Position numbers and translations under genes: made by a program
Notes under the pieces: model-generated
What the model saw: the letters and a program-made list of their open reading frames with translations, nothing else
Databases searched by the model: none
What the model was told of the DNA's origin: nothing
Shown here: positions 1-9,104 of the stretch, in pieces
Numbering within the stretch: position 1 is the stretch's first letter
Layout: every line of letters starts with the position of its first letter
Assembly (NCBI GenBank): GCA_964352785.1
Contig: CAYGTI010000001.1
Coordinates: 282,490 to 346,489, forward strand
Direction: 5' to 3'
Length of the DNA stretch: 64,000 nt
Origin: JACOMS01 sp964352785
Lineage (GTDB): Bacteria; Pseudomonadota; Alphaproteobacteria; Caulobacterales; Maricaulaceae

Positions 1-667
1 GAGAGACAAGTGCAGGGTCTAAAGGCAAACCCGCCATCTCAAGCGCCATGCGGTAACCATCATAACGCTGGCCGATTTCCGGCGCTTCGGTATCTCCAAA
101 AAAAGCAATACGTTTACGGCCAAGGCGGGCAAGATGTGCCGTGGCGCGTTTGCCGCCGCGCACATTATCTGTCCCCACAGAACAATAGCGCTGTCCCCGA
201 AGCTCACCGCCCCAAACAACGAAACGTGTAGGATGTCCAACAAGGCGATTGAGCCGCTCATGCAGGAAACTCTGTCCCAAAATTATTACGCCTTCCGACT
301 TGTTAAGCTCCAACAGCCGCGAAAGGTCATCATAATTTTGTGGTGACGCGTGAGAGATTAAAAGGTCGCATTTACGTTCGCGTGCAGCCTCACCTACCGA
401 GCCTATAAGTTCTTGAAAAAACGGATCCAAAAGCCATCCTTCACGTCCCTGAGGCGGCGGGATTATAATACTAATGGTTGCAGCGGCACGGTCTAGAGAG
501 GTCGGCATGGTAGGACGCAGGTTATAGCCGTTCTTGCGTGCCAAGGTCCAAATTTCGCGCTTCGTATGCTCATTGACTGCAGGACTGTCATTGAGCGCTC
601 GGGACACAGTCGCGATAGAGACGCCCGCAATCTGCGCTAAATCTTCAAGTCGTATTTTCTTTGCCAT
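1..667 (-). CDS. LacI-family transcriptional regulator (C-terminus cut by window edge)
   Basis: Read on the minus strand from an ATG at 667, the product opens with MAKKIRLEDLAQIAG and continues VSIATVSRALNDSP, the classic LacI helix-turn-helix and hinge. The following residues form a periplasmic-binding-protein-like sensor domain, with segments such as GVIILGQSFLHERL. The frame stays open to base 1, so about 222 residues are visible and the rest lies outside. The start codon is two bases beyond the stop of the upstream sugar transporter, which implies one transcript. LacI proteins of this kind repress a nearby sugar-uptake operon; the ligand cannot be read from the sequence. It probably controls the neighbouring MFS gene and is not the regulator of the agar genes. 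Confidence 0.9.
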   Translation of the reverse strand, partial: MAKKIRLEDLAQIAGVSIATVSRALNDSPAVNEHTKREIWTLARKNGYNLRPTMPTSLDRAAATISIIIPPPQGREGWLLDPFFQELIGSVGEAARERKCDLLISHASPQNYDDLSRLLELNKSEGVIILGQSFLHERLNRLVGHPTRFVVWGGELRGQRYCSVGTDNVRGGKRATAHLARLGRKRIAFFGDTEAPEIGQRYDGYRMALEMAGLPLDPALVS

Positions 668-669
668 CT

Positions 670-2190
670 CTAGGCGTCTTTCACATCTTTATGCGGAACG
701 AATATGAGCAATATGGCACCAAGTGCCATGATACAGCCCGCTAATACTAAAGTGCGAATAGGTTCATTTTGCAAGAATGTCGAGAGCACAGCACCCATAA
801 CTGTGCCGACAACAAGCTGCGGGATAACGATGAAGAAATTGAATATCCCCATGTAAGTGCCCATGCGGGATGGCGGCAGCGCATCGGCAAGCAAAACATA
901 AGGCAATGTCAAAACACACGCCCAGACGATACCGATACCCGTGGCATTAACCCAAAACATCTCAGGCCCCATAAAATAAAGCCCCGCAAATGATGCGCCG
1001 CCAATAAGAAGCGCCAAAGCGTAAAATGGTTTTACGCCGATTATTTTTGTAAAAAATGGAATTGCTAAAGCAAAGAACATTGACACAATGCCGTATAGCG
1101 CAAAGATATCATTCACGGCCAGCGCGCCATTACCGTAAGCCGTGCTCGCTGTATCAGCGCTACCGAAATGATGAGATGTTATAGCAGGCGTTAGATAAAC
1201 CCAGAGGATGAAAAAGGCGAACCAAGACGTGAATTGCACCAGTGCCAAGCGCCGCATGATCTTTGGCATGGTCGCGAAATCATCCATAAGTGCTCCAATA
1301 AACCCTGCCTCTCGCCCCGCCTTTAGACGGCCTGAATTATATAAAAATAGCGCCCCAAATATCGCGACTAAAGCGGCGAAAATAATGAACTGCTTTTCTG
1401 TGTTAAATATAAATACAGCCGTCACCAAAATAGCAGCTAGAGCCAATGCGACGCCACCCCAGAGTGTGAAGAAGTCAGGCTCAGGCACTACGCGCGGCGC
1501 CCTGCGCATCGCCGCCATATCGGACACATCGGCGGCCTCAAAGCTTTCCAATTCCTCGGGCGAATATTCTTTGGACGTCAGAACCGTCCATAAAACGGAG
1601 AGCAGCAGTAACAGCGCCCCCGCCGCGAAAGCCCATTTTACAGATGGCGCAATACTGCCTGCTGCAGCAACATTTTTCGCCCCCAATAGACCCATCCATT
1701 CAGGGAGTTTAGAGCCTACAAATGTTCCGAGGCCGATGAAGAAGCCCTGCATGGCATAGCCGGTGGTCCGCTGTTTAGAATTAAGGTTATCGCCAACAAA
1801 AGCGCGGAAGGGCTCCATGGAGATGTTCAGCGCTGAGTCTAATATCCATAGCGATGACGCCGCTATCCAGAGATAGGGCGAGTTGGGCATAAAGATTAGA
1901 GCGAAACTCGCCATTAATGCGCCAATAAGGAAAAATGGACGCCGCCGCCCAAATCGGCCCCATGTCCTATCCGACATATAGCCGATAATCGGCTGTAAGA
2001 TAAGACCCGTCACAGGCCCAGCTAACCAGAACAATGCTAGCTTATCATAATCCGCGCCAAGAGATTGAGCGATACGGGAGGCGTTGGCATTTTGCAGGGC
2101 AAAACCAATCTGCAACCCGAAAAAACCAACAGCCATATTTAAAATGGCGAGCCATGGCAGATTTGGCTTCTGCCGCGCAGCAATATTCAT
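670..2190 (-). CDS. MFS sugar transporter (GPH/SLC45-like, oligosaccharide type)
   Basis: This 506-residue inner-membrane protein has about twelve hydrophobic segments. The loop GYMSDRTWGRFGRRRPF between helices 2 and 3 is typical of sugar:cation symporters related to sucrose and maltose carriers. A long cytoplasmic loop near residues 210-240 is rich in acidic residues and arginine. The gene is co-directional with, and two bases from, a LacI regulator, the usual layout of alpha-glucoside uptake systems in alphaproteobacteria. The substrate is inferred only (a disaccharide such as maltose or sucrose). It has no ATTGTNNACAAT site upstream, so it appears separate from the agar regulon. Confidence 0.82.
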   Translation of the reverse strand: MNIAARQKPNLPWLAILNMAVGFFGLQIGFALQNANASRIAQSLGADYDKLALFWLAGPVTGLILQPIIGYMSDRTWGRFGRRRPFFLIGALMASFALIFMPNSPYLWIAASSLWILDSALNISMEPFRAFVGDNLNSKQRTTGYAMQGFFIGLGTFVGSKLPEWMGLLGAKNVAAAGSIAPSVKWAFAAGALLLLLSVLWTVLTSKEYSPEELESFEAADVSDMAAMRRAPRVVPEPDFFTLWGGVALALAAILVTAVFIFNTEKQFIIFAALVAIFGALFLYNSGRLKAGREAGFIGALMDDFATMPKIMRRLALVQFTSWFAFFILWVYLTPAITSHHFGSADTASTAYGNGALAVNDIFALYGIVSMFFALAIPFFTKIIGVKPFYALALLIGGASFAGLYFMGPEMFWVNATGIGIVWACVLTLPYVLLADALPPSRMGTYMGIFNFFIVIPQLVVGTVMGAVLSTFLQNEPIRTLVLAGCIMALGAILLIFVPHKDVKDA

Positions 2191-2202
2191 GAAAGCCCCC
2201 TG

Positions 2203-2237
2203 GTGTAAAATTATGTAATTTTTACATTTTTTTACAC
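2203..2237 (-). promoter_or_regulatory. Nested inverted repeats, putative LacI-type operator
   Basis: Just upstream of the MFS start (2190) sit two nested inverted repeats: GTGTAAAA (2203-2210) with TTTTACAC (2230-2237), and ATGTAA (2213-2218) with TTACAT (2222-2227). They are placed to control the MFS-LacI unit. Binding by the adjacent LacI protein is inferred. Confidence 0.4.
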
Positions 2238-2514
2238 TTTGTTGAGTATTTGTCGAGCTATAACTATATAATCATTGAAAATTTATTGTCCGCTAAGTTC
2301 TAAACGACATCTTGATGATTAGCGCTAAGGTTCGCTAACGAGAAATTCTAGAATTCATCGAGCGGGCTATTTTGAGCGTTTATAGCCACCCATCTCTGAG
2401 GCTTACATTGAGAGATTTTAAGCCGCTCGTTTTTAGACGGTTATGGGTCAAGAGGAGACTGAACGGCTTTCTCACGTTAATGCCAATTTCCAGACATTTT
2501 GCTAAAACATAGCG
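2238..2514. other. AT-rich intergenic stretch without a gene
   Basis: No credible reading frame is visible here. It separates the MFS-LacI unit from the broken IS6-like transposase. The left end of that insertion sequence should lie near 2465-2510, but I could not identify its terminal inverted repeat with confidence. Confidence 0.5.
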
Positions 2515-3141
2515 ATGAAAACCTCAATTTATACTCGACATCGCTTCCATCCAGACATTCTTAGTCGCGCAGTCTGGATGTATTTCAGGTTCAATTTGAG
2601 TTTCAGAGACATAGAAGAACTGATGATGGAGCGAAGCGTTGATGTTTCATATGAAACTGTTTTCAGTTGGGTTGACAGGTTTGGATTACAATATGCAAAA
2701 CGGATAAAATCTAGATCCGAAAGCCCCTCACCTGTATGCATCTGGATGAAGTCTATACCAAAATAAATGGCAAGGTGGTTTATCTTTGGCGGGCCATTGA
2801 TGACGAAGGAACCGTTCTTGATGTCGTGGTTCAACGCAGAAGAAATACAAAAGCAGCCACGCGTTTACTACGTAAACTGCTCAGAAAACAGGGCATCAAG
2901 CCCAATCGTATCGTTACAGATAGGCTTGCTTCTTACGGTGCGGCTCTCAAATTGTTAGGCCTGAAACATCTTCAAGACGTCGGCGGTAGAAAGAACAATC
3001 AAGCTGAATGCTCCCACGTTCCAGTCCGAAAACGAGACCGAAAAGCAAAAAATTCAGATCTGATGGGAACGCGCAAAAACTGCTTTCAGCCTACGGCCAA
3101 ATCTATAATCTCTTCAATCACCGGCGTCACCTAGATCTCAA
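2515..3141 (+). pseudogene. IS6-family transposase, broken by two frameshifts
   Basis: Three frames together spell an IS6/IS26-type DDE transposase. Frame one gives the N-terminal part with FRDIEELMMERSVDVSYETV. A shift near 2736 leads to the catalytic start HLDEVYTKINGKVVYLWRAI and then IVTDRLASYGAAL. A second shift near 3045 leads to QKLLSAYGQIYNLFNHRRHL, the family's C-terminal signature. The D-D-E residues are recognisable but no single frame encodes them, so the gene is dead. Its 3' end runs directly into the remains of an IS1182-like element on the other strand. Confidence 0.85.
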
Positions 3142-4389
3142 GTACTTCGCTTCGGAAATTTCGAGACAAGTCCACTTTGACTGTTCGTATTCGGGGGTTT
3201 CTCTGAGACGCCGGACTTCGTCGCGCGCATGTTCATAGATCGAACGGCCAACCTTTTTGAATGGCGATGTCGGGCAACATTTATCTTTCAAAGCGCAAGC
3301 GGCGCAATCCGTGTTCCGAGATCGGTAGAGACGTTTCTTGTCCTTGGTAATGCCGCTGCGCGGGACTTTGTACGTGCGCCAGAACTGCCGGAGCTCCTTA
3401 CCGCCTAGGCAGGTGAACACATCCTTGTCTTTGTCATAGGTAAAGTCCTTTTGCGTGAAGCTCGATGTCGGGGGGCCTGGCGTCTCCAGCAATGTCACAT
3501 GCGGCGCAATCTTTTTATCATCAACCATCCAGCCAAGAAACTCTGCGCTGCCATAGGCTCCGTCCCCTAGCAGCCGATCGGGTTTTAAACCAAAGCGCGC
3601 CTCTGTGCGGTCAATCATGACGCGCGCGGCATTCACTTCACTGATACGGTAAGCCTGTGTGGCTTCAACATCGACAATAACTGACGTTTCTATGTCGAGC
3701 AGATAGTTCGTCAACCATGTGAAGCGGGCCCGCCCGCCAACAGCCGCTGTCCAGCGAGCGGTAGGATCGGTCAGGGAGATCTTCTTGCGCGGCGCTCCTT
3801 CTTGATCAATCGCGTCCAGATATTCTGCAACTGGGCGTGAGGCAATTTTGGGGTCAGACCAGTCGACAGGATCCCCTTTATCCACGGCGCGAGCCTCACT
3901 TGCATTCGCTCTGATCAGGCTAGCATCAACCGCAAAGCCTTCGCCTTTGACGAGGCCTTCATTCATACAACGAAGTACGACTTGTTCGAAGAGTTTGCGG
4001 AACAGGTCGCTCTCGCGAAACCGGCCATGGCGGGCTTTGGAGAACGTGGAATGGCTCGGTACAGCATCCTCGATGCCCAACTGGCAAAACCAACGGTAAG
4101 CTAAATTGAGATGCACTTCATCGCAAAGCTGGCGTTCGGAGCGGATACCGAAGCAATACCCAACAATCAGCATCCGGCACATCAACTCTGGGTCAATCGA
4201 CGGGCGCCCCGTATGGGAATAAAACGGCTTCAGATAAGCGCGTAGATCATCGAAGTTCAGAAAACAATCAATCTTACGCAAGAGATGGTTTTGCGGAACC
4301 ATCTCTTCCAAAGAAAACTCGTAAAACAGCTTGGTCGTTCCGCCTTCTAATTGTCCCATCATTGGCCAAACCCCTCGCTTCATCTTCAA
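3127..4389 (-). pseudogene. IS1182-family transposase, C-terminally truncated
   Basis: The 420-residue product begins in typical IS1182 style (MMGQLEGGTTKLFYEFSLEE, VPQNHLLRKID) and holds the SERQLCDEVHLNLAYRWF block. Catalytic aspartates are visible in FAVDASLI and LLGDGAYGS. A zinc-finger-like cluster NTDCAACALKDKCC follows. The family normally continues past ETPEYEQS into a conserved segment carrying the catalytic glutamate (KVEMLFAHLKR-like). Here the sequence diverges right after EYEQS and stops 15 residues later. The enzyme therefore lacks its third acidic residue and is very probably inactive. The element abuts the dead IS6 copy, suggesting deletion or recombination between two mobile elements. 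Confidence 0.82.
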
Positions 4390-4422
4390 AACAAATGAAT
4401 CAGAAACAGACCAATTACGCTA

Positions 4423-4437
4423 GGAGTTTTTCAACAG
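4423..4437. repeat. Possible left terminal repeat of the IS1182-like element
   Basis: GGAGTTTTTCAACAG lies 34 bases upstream of the transposase start and resembles the ends of IS1182-family elements. No matching inverted copy is visible near 3130-3180, consistent with loss of the other end. The call rests on resemblance only. Confidence 0.35.
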
Positions 4438-4562
4438 TATTGAGCGATTTAAGCCTCTCGCCAGACGTTCATTTTCCCCCAATCAAGGCTGCTTACAGCC
4501 TGAACCTATCCACAAGCTGCAACGCTCAGACTAATTATCATGAAGAACCAGTATTTAGTTTC

Positions 4563-4590
4563 TTGAATGGTCAAGCAAATTGTATACAAT
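4563..4590 (+). promoter_or_regulatory. Regulon operator 1 (ATTGTATACAAT) overlapping a putative promoter of frmA
   Basis: A perfect 12-bp palindrome ATTGTATACAAT lies at 4579-4590, 68 bases before the frmA start. TTGAAT (4563-4568) and TACAAT (4585-4590), 16 bases apart, make a plausible sigma-70 promoter whose -10 box falls inside the palindrome. Binding there would block transcription. This is one of eleven such sites. Confidence 0.7.
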
Positions 4591-4658
4591 AAACAAAATT
4601 TAGATTGACGTTAATTAGTATCGATTTGCCCGCGCGCAAAAACTTTAAAGGGAACGAA

Positions 4659-5804
4659 ATGAAAACGATGCGCACCATTGCTGCCGTCGCGGTCGAGTCT
4701 GGGAAACCTCTCGAGGTTTTGGAGGTTAATCTTGAACTCCCAAAGGCTGGCGAAGTCCTCGTCGAGATTAAAGCGACAGGCATCTGCCATACGGATGAAT
4801 TCACACGGTCAGGCGCAAATACTGCGGGTGTGTTTCCAGTTATTTTGGGTCATGAAGGTGCTGGGGTTGTTGTTCAAGTCGGAGAAGGCGTGACGACATT
4901 GGCACCGGGAGATCATGTGATCCCGCTCTACGCACCTGAATGCCGGCAATGCTATGCCTGTACATCAGGTAAAACGAATATGTGTACGGCCATTCGCCGG
5001 AATCAAGGCAAAGGTCTATTACCCGACGGAACAACACGTTTTTCCATGCTAGATGGCACACCCATTTATCATTATATGGGCTGTTCAACATTCGCCAAAC
5101 ACACGGTCGTTGCCGAAATTTCTCTCGCTAAGGTCCGCAAAGATGCGCCTTTCGATAAAATTTGTTATGTCGGATGTGGCGTCACAACAGGCATTGGAGC
5201 CGTTATCAATACAGCCGGTGTTGAGATCGGGTCAACGACAGCTGTCTTTGGATTGGGCGGCATTGGCCTTAATGTTATTCAAGGCCTTCGCATGGCCGGT
5301 GCGGACATGATTATCGGTGTCGATTTAAACTCCGATAAAAGAAAGATCGCAGAACAATTTGGGATGACCCATTTCATCAACCCAACTGAATTAGATGGGC
5401 AAACCGTCTCTGAAGCCATCATTGAAATGACTAAAACCGAGAAAGATGATTGGGGCGGCGTAGATTATTCATTCGAATCTACTGGAAACGTTGATGTCAT
5501 GAACCAAGCCTTAGAAGCAGCCCATCGAGGCTGGGGCGTGTCTATCGTGATTGGCGTTCCTCCTTCCGGCCAGAGAATTTCCGCTGAACCGATCCAACTT
5601 TTGACTGGGAGGGTCTGGAAGGGCACGTCCTTCGGGGGTGCGAAGGGGCGAACAGAGGTCCCAAAAATTGTCGACTGGTATATGGATGGAAAGATCAAAA
5701 TTGATTCAATGATTACACACATAATGCCGCTTGAAGATATCAACCGAGCTTTTGATCTGATGAATGCAGGCGAAAGTATCCGCAGCGTGGTGACATTCGA
5801 ATGA
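4659..5804 (+). CDS. frmA: Class III zinc alcohol dehydrogenase / S-(hydroxymethyl)glutathione dehydrogenase
   Basis: This 381-residue enzyme would oxidise S-hydroxymethylglutathione, the adduct of formaldehyde and glutathione, to S-formylglutathione with NAD. Catalytic zinc ligands appear as GICHTDEF and GHEGAG, the structural zinc cysteines as CRQCYACTSGKTNMC, and the Rossmann motif as GLGGIGLNVIQG. GVTTGIGAV is typical of class III enzymes. The ATG at 4659 follows an AAAGGGA ribosome site; a further upstream TTG in frame is less likely. The stop overlaps the start of the next gene (S-formylglutathione hydrolase), the standard pair. A regulon operator overlaps its promoter, so formaldehyde removal seems linked to agar use. 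Confidence 0.93.
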   Translation: MKTMRTIAAVAVESGKPLEVLEVNLELPKAGEVLVEIKATGICHTDEFTRSGANTAGVFPVILGHEGAGVVVQVGEGVTTLAPGDHVIPLYAPECRQCYACTSGKTNMCTAIRRNQGKGLLPDGTTRFSMLDGTPIYHYMGCSTFAKHTVVAEISLAKVRKDAPFDKICYVGCGVTTGIGAVINTAGVEIGSTTAVFGLGGIGLNVIQGLRMAGADMIIGVDLNSDKRKIAEQFGMTHFINPTELDGQTVSEAIIEMTKTEKDDWGGVDYSFESTGNVDVMNQALEAAHRGWGVSIVIGVPPSGQRISAEPIQLLTGRVWKGTSFGGAKGRTEVPKIVDWYMDGKIKIDSMITHIMPLEDINRAFDLMNAGESIRSVVTFE

Positions 5805-6643
5805 TTTTAGAACCTCTCTCAGCTGTCCGGTCTCACGGTGGGACTCAGACGCAGTATCGGCATATGTCAACATCGACCGAGACACCCATGGAATTTTCCG
5901 TCTTTGTGCCTGACCATGAAGACGGCGCAAAACTGCCTGTCATCTGGTTCTTATCTGGACTGACTTGCACACCCGCCAATGTAACAGAAAAAGGCGAGTT
6001 CCGCGAGGCTTGCGCTCGCCACGGATTTATTTTCGTTGCGCCTGACACCTCACCACGTGGTAAAGGTGTACCGGATGACCCAGAAGAGGCACGTGACTTT
6101 GGTCTTGCGGCCGGATTTTATGTAAATGCAACACAGGCTCCGTTTTCTGAGCATTACCATATGCGCGATTATATCGAAATTGAGCTGCCCGAGCTGATTG
6201 GCCGCGAGTTATCATATGCGGATATGTCGCGTCAGTCGATCATGGGACACTCAATGGGCGGGCACGGCTCTTTGACCATCGGATTACGTAACCCCGAACG
6301 CTTTAAAGCTGTCTCAGCTTTTGCGCCGATTAATTCGACTATCAATTGCCCTTGGGGTCGAAAAGCGATGGCGGGATATCTCGGAAATGACCAATCCAAA
6401 TGGGAAGATTACGATGCCTGTGCCCTTATTAGAAATGGTGCACGGCTTCCGGACATTCTGGTCGATCAGGGCGCAGCTGATGAGTATATTGAAACAGAGT
6501 TAAAGCCTGACTTGTTGCGAGAGGCTTGCGCAGAGGCAGGACAGCCCCTGACTCTCCGGATTCATGAGGGTTACAATCACGGCTATTACTTCGTATCCTC
6601 TTTCATGAATGACCACATAGAGTGGCACGCAAAGCGTCTATGA
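5801..6643 (+). CDS. frmB: S-formylglutathione hydrolase
   Basis: The 280-residue alpha/beta hydrolase (esterase D family) has WFLSGLTCTPANV near residue 48, the nucleophile elbow GHSMGGHG and the terminal histidine in NHGYYF, all hallmarks of S-formylglutathione hydrolase. It releases formate and glutathione from the product of the preceding dehydrogenase. The start overlaps the frmA stop by four bases, so the two are translationally coupled. Length matches the family. The symbol frmB follows Escherichia coli use; fghA is equivalent. Confidence 0.93.
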   Translation: MILEPLSAVRSHGGTQTQYRHMSTSTETPMEFSVFVPDHEDGAKLPVIWFLSGLTCTPANVTEKGEFREACARHGFIFVAPDTSPRGKGVPDDPEEARDFGLAAGFYVNATQAPFSEHYHMRDYIEIELPELIGRELSYADMSRQSIMGHSMGGHGSLTIGLRNPERFKAVSAFAPINSTINCPWGRKAMAGYLGNDQSKWEDYDACALIRNGARLPDILVDQGAADEYIETELKPDLLREACAEAGQPLTLRIHEGYNHGYYFVSSFMNDHIEWHAKRL

Positions 6644-6698
6644 GGCTCTGCCGTATTTGCTCTGTCTCAGCCAGAATAAATTTACCTCAATAATGTTA

Positions 6699-6710
6699 AT
6701 TGTTGACAAT
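6699..6710 (+). promoter_or_regulatory. Regulon operator 2 (ATTGTTGACAAT)
   Basis: ATTGTTGACAAT, preceded by AATGTTA, lies 81 bases before the PhyH start at 6791 and in the gap after frmB. The same extended form TGTTAATTGTTGACA recurs at 29013-29030 and, inverted, at 12435 and 22495. Confidence 0.7.
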
Positions 6711-6790
6711 ATGTGCGATTTCCATCAATTAGACGCAATTGTATTCGCTCGGGGTTGATTTTTCCTCGCGCCAGTATTGGAGCCATTCAA

Positions 6791-7681
6791 ATGTCAATTC
6801 ACGATCTAGCAACTATTCACGAACCGATATCCAACATCTTTCCACGGGCCCACGCAGAAACCGATTTCACACCCTACTCACTGAGCCAAGAGCAAATTGA
6901 GCATTTCAACGAATTCGGATACGTCACAAATGTCAAAATATTGGATGAGAACCAAGTAGACATATTGCGAGCCGATCTCGATGAAATCTCGGACCCCGAC
7001 AATCCGGCGAGTGACCTATTTTATGAACATCACAAAAACCAATCGACCGATCCCAATACGGTTCTGTTTCACAGCTTAGGCCAGTGGCGCATGACAGAAG
7101 CTTTTCACGATGCTTTGTGGAACCCTGCATTCGTGAAACCTGCCAGTCAACTCTTAGGCGATAAGGCCGTCCGATTTTGGCACGATCAGCTATTTTGCAA
7201 GCCGGCGCAGCACGGCGGCGTGGTCGCTTGGCATCAAGATTATTCCTACTGGATACGCACTGTCCCGATGCAACATCTGACCTGCTGGATTGGACTAGAT
7301 GACGCTACAACAGAGAATGGCTGCTTGCATTACGTACCCGGAAGTCATCGATGGGGGCTGTTGGATCGACTAGAACTTGGCGGTGAAATGGATGCAATAT
7401 TTGCACAGCTGACAGATGAGCAAAAAGAGCAAATCAAGCCTGTTCCGATGGAGTTAAAAAAGGGCCACGCCTGTTTCCATCACCCTCTCATGTTGCATGG
7501 CTCTTTCAGCAATGCCTCCGAAAGACGGCGTCGCGCCTTGGTTTTGAACGTCTTTGCTGATGGCACAGCCAGCGATACAAATGATACGATGTTGCGCGGT
7601 ACAGACATCGCCATTCCAAAAGGTGAGAAAATGGACGGAAAGTTTTTCCCGCTATTGTATAATGGGCCGCAACAGAGTTGA
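6791..7681 (+). CDS. PhyH-family Fe(II)/2-oxoglutarate dioxygenase (first of two)
   Basis: The 296-residue cytoplasmic protein carries the iron-binding HxD in VAWHQDYSYW, a distal histidine in PLMLHGSFSNAS and a downstream arginine (RRRRALVLN) for 2-oxoglutarate, with the jelly-roll marker ENGCLHYVPGSHRWG. PhyH enzymes hydroxylate small molecules; when the target carbon is an O-methyl group the product collapses to an alcohol and formaldehyde. The gene follows frmA-frmB and has its own regulon operator. This makes oxidative demethylation of methylated agar sugars an attractive but unproven role. The ATG at 6791 has GGAG eight bases upstream; an earlier GTG at 6713 overlaps the operator region and is unlikely. 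Confidence 0.85.
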   Translation: MSIHDLATIHEPISNIFPRAHAETDFTPYSLSQEQIEHFNEFGYVTNVKILDENQVDILRADLDEISDPDNPASDLFYEHHKNQSTDPNTVLFHSLGQWRMTEAFHDALWNPAFVKPASQLLGDKAVRFWHDQLFCKPAQHGGVVAWHQDYSYWIRTVPMQHLTCWIGLDDATTENGCLHYVPGSHRWGLLDRLELGGEMDAIFAQLTDEQKEQIKPVPMELKKGHACFHHPLMLHGSFSNASERRRRALVLNVFADGTASDTNDTMLRGTDIAIPKGEKMDGKFFPLLYNGPQQS

Positions 7682-7701
7682 GAGTGACGTCGTTCGGAAA
7701 C

Positions 7702-9102
7702 TCATATTTTCGGGGATATACGTACAATCCGGGTCGGCAGTGCAACATAAATAGCGCCGTCCGGCCCGGTTGTGACATCCCTCACCCGGCCCTCACCCTT
7801 GATTAGGCTCACTTCAGAAATATAAGCCTCGCCGTCGACTTCGATTAATCGCACCGTTTCATGCGCCAGTGCCCCGGCCATAAGGCGACCTTTCCATTCT
7901 GGAAACAGATCCCCTGTGTAAACATCCAGGCCGCAAGTAGCGATAGAGGGCGTCCATTGCGAAACGGGCTGAATCATACCCGGGAGAGACGTGTGCGGCG
8001 TTAAGACTGTCCCATTATAGTTCCGCCCATAGGAGATTTTCGGCCATCCATAGTTTGCGCCTGACTTAATCACATTTAATTCATCTCCACCTTTTGGCCC
8101 GTGTTCGGTTTCCCACAAAACCTGCGTTTCAGGATGCACAATTGTACCTTGCGGATTCCTATTGCCGTAACTGTAGATACTGGGATAAACCCCTTCAGTT
8201 TTGATAAATGGATTATCTTTCGGGATGGTTCCGTCAAGCCGAATACGATGGATCTTACCATTGGGCTTAGTGAGGTCCTGTGCCATATCCTTATGGCCGC
8301 GATCTCCGACACTAAAATAAAGATGCCCCCTATTATCGAATGTAATTCGAGAGCCAAAATGCCGCCCCCCTTCTAGATAATGTTGCGGCTTGGCCTCGAA
8401 CAGCGTTTGCTCATCCGTCCATGTAGTATTGACTCCAACTTTACCTCTTACAATTTTTGTCATGAGCAGATCAGGGTCGGATGCGACGGCATGGGCAAAG
8501 CTTAAATAGACCCAACCGTTAGCCGCGTAATCAGGATCAACAGCCACATCGAGCAAACCGCCTTGTCCGATATTGGCGGAGCCCGGCATTCCCTCTATCT
8601 CAATACGCGTGTCTGAGGACACTTGCCACAGCTTACCAGTTTTCTCTGTGACCAAAGCTGTATCAGCCCCAATGAAATGCACTGCCCAAGGCTCATTCAA
8701 CCCCCCAGCCCACGTCTGAATTCGAACCTCGTCTTGGACGGACGCCACATCATCCGTGGGTGGGGTTGTATTGGTATCACTGCCACTACGGATGTAACTT
8801 AAGAGATCAGAGATTTGTTTCCCCTGAAGCACATCTCCAAAAGCTGGCATCCCGACATCATCATTTCCGACCTTAATAATCGACCGAATATCATCATCCG
8901 TTCCGCCATATTCCCAGGTCGCATCCGACATAGACGGCGCTTGGCCGCCAGACATATTCGCACCGTGGCAGCTCGCACAATATTCATCGTAAATGACGCG
9001 GCCGCGATCCGCCGCAAAATTTACCTCAGTTTTTTGCTCTGTTGTTCCCTGGCAAGCCGAGAAAAGGCAACCCATCAGGGCCAAAATATACAATCGCGTC
9101 AT
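7702..9102 (-). CDS. Cytochrome c-PQQ sugar dehydrogenase fusion lipoprotein
   Basis: The 466-residue protein starts with a lipoprotein signal (YILALMGCLFSAC), then a single-heme cytochrome c domain with CASCH near residue 42 and methionine ligand candidates in VGMPAFGD. From about residue 125 follows a soluble aldose-dehydrogenase type PQQ beta-propeller (GLNEPWAVHF, GGLLDVAVDPDY, NRNPQGTIVH, WETEHGPKGGDELN). It should oxidise aldoses at C1 in the periplasm and pass electrons through its own heme. It lies three bases after a broken GMC-type small subunit and is divergent from a TRAP transporter with a regulon operator between them. The natural sugar is not readable; galactose or AHG is inferred from context. 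Confidence 0.88.
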   Translation of the reverse strand: MTRLYILALMGCLFSACQGTTEQKTEVNFAADRGRVIYDEYCASCHGANMSGGQAPSMSDATWEYGGTDDDIRSIIKVGNDDVGMPAFGDVLQGKQISDLLSYIRSGSDTNTTPPTDDVASVQDEVRIQTWAGGLNEPWAVHFIGADTALVTEKTGKLWQVSSDTRIEIEGMPGSANIGQGGLLDVAVDPDYAANGWVYLSFAHAVASDPDLLMTKIVRGKVGVNTTWTDEQTLFEAKPQHYLEGGRHFGSRITFDNRGHLYFSVGDRGHKDMAQDLTKPNGKIHRIRLDGTIPKDNPFIKTEGVYPSIYSYGNRNPQGTIVHPETQVLWETEHGPKGGDELNVIKSGANYGWPKISYGRNYNGTVLTPHTSLPGMIQPVSQWTPSIATCGLDVYTGDLFPEWKGRLMAGALAHETVRLIEVDGEAYISEVSLIKGEGRVRDVTTGPDGAIYVALPTRIVRISPKI

Positions 9103-9104
9103 TG

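Noticed and set aside
10..346. Short plus- and minus-strand frames near the left edge
   Set aside because: They overlap the LacI coding frame, which continues with family motifs through this region.
1208..1759. Plus-strand 183-codon open frame
   Set aside because: It lies wholly opposite the MFS transporter gene, which has clear membrane helices and family motifs; the opposite frame shows no domain.
2340..4480. Similar stretches near 2413 and 4447 (GATTTTAAGCCGCTCG versus GATTTAAGCCTCTCG) as a flanking direct repeat of the IS block
   Set aside because: The match is short and imperfect and does not coincide with identifiable insertion-sequence ends.
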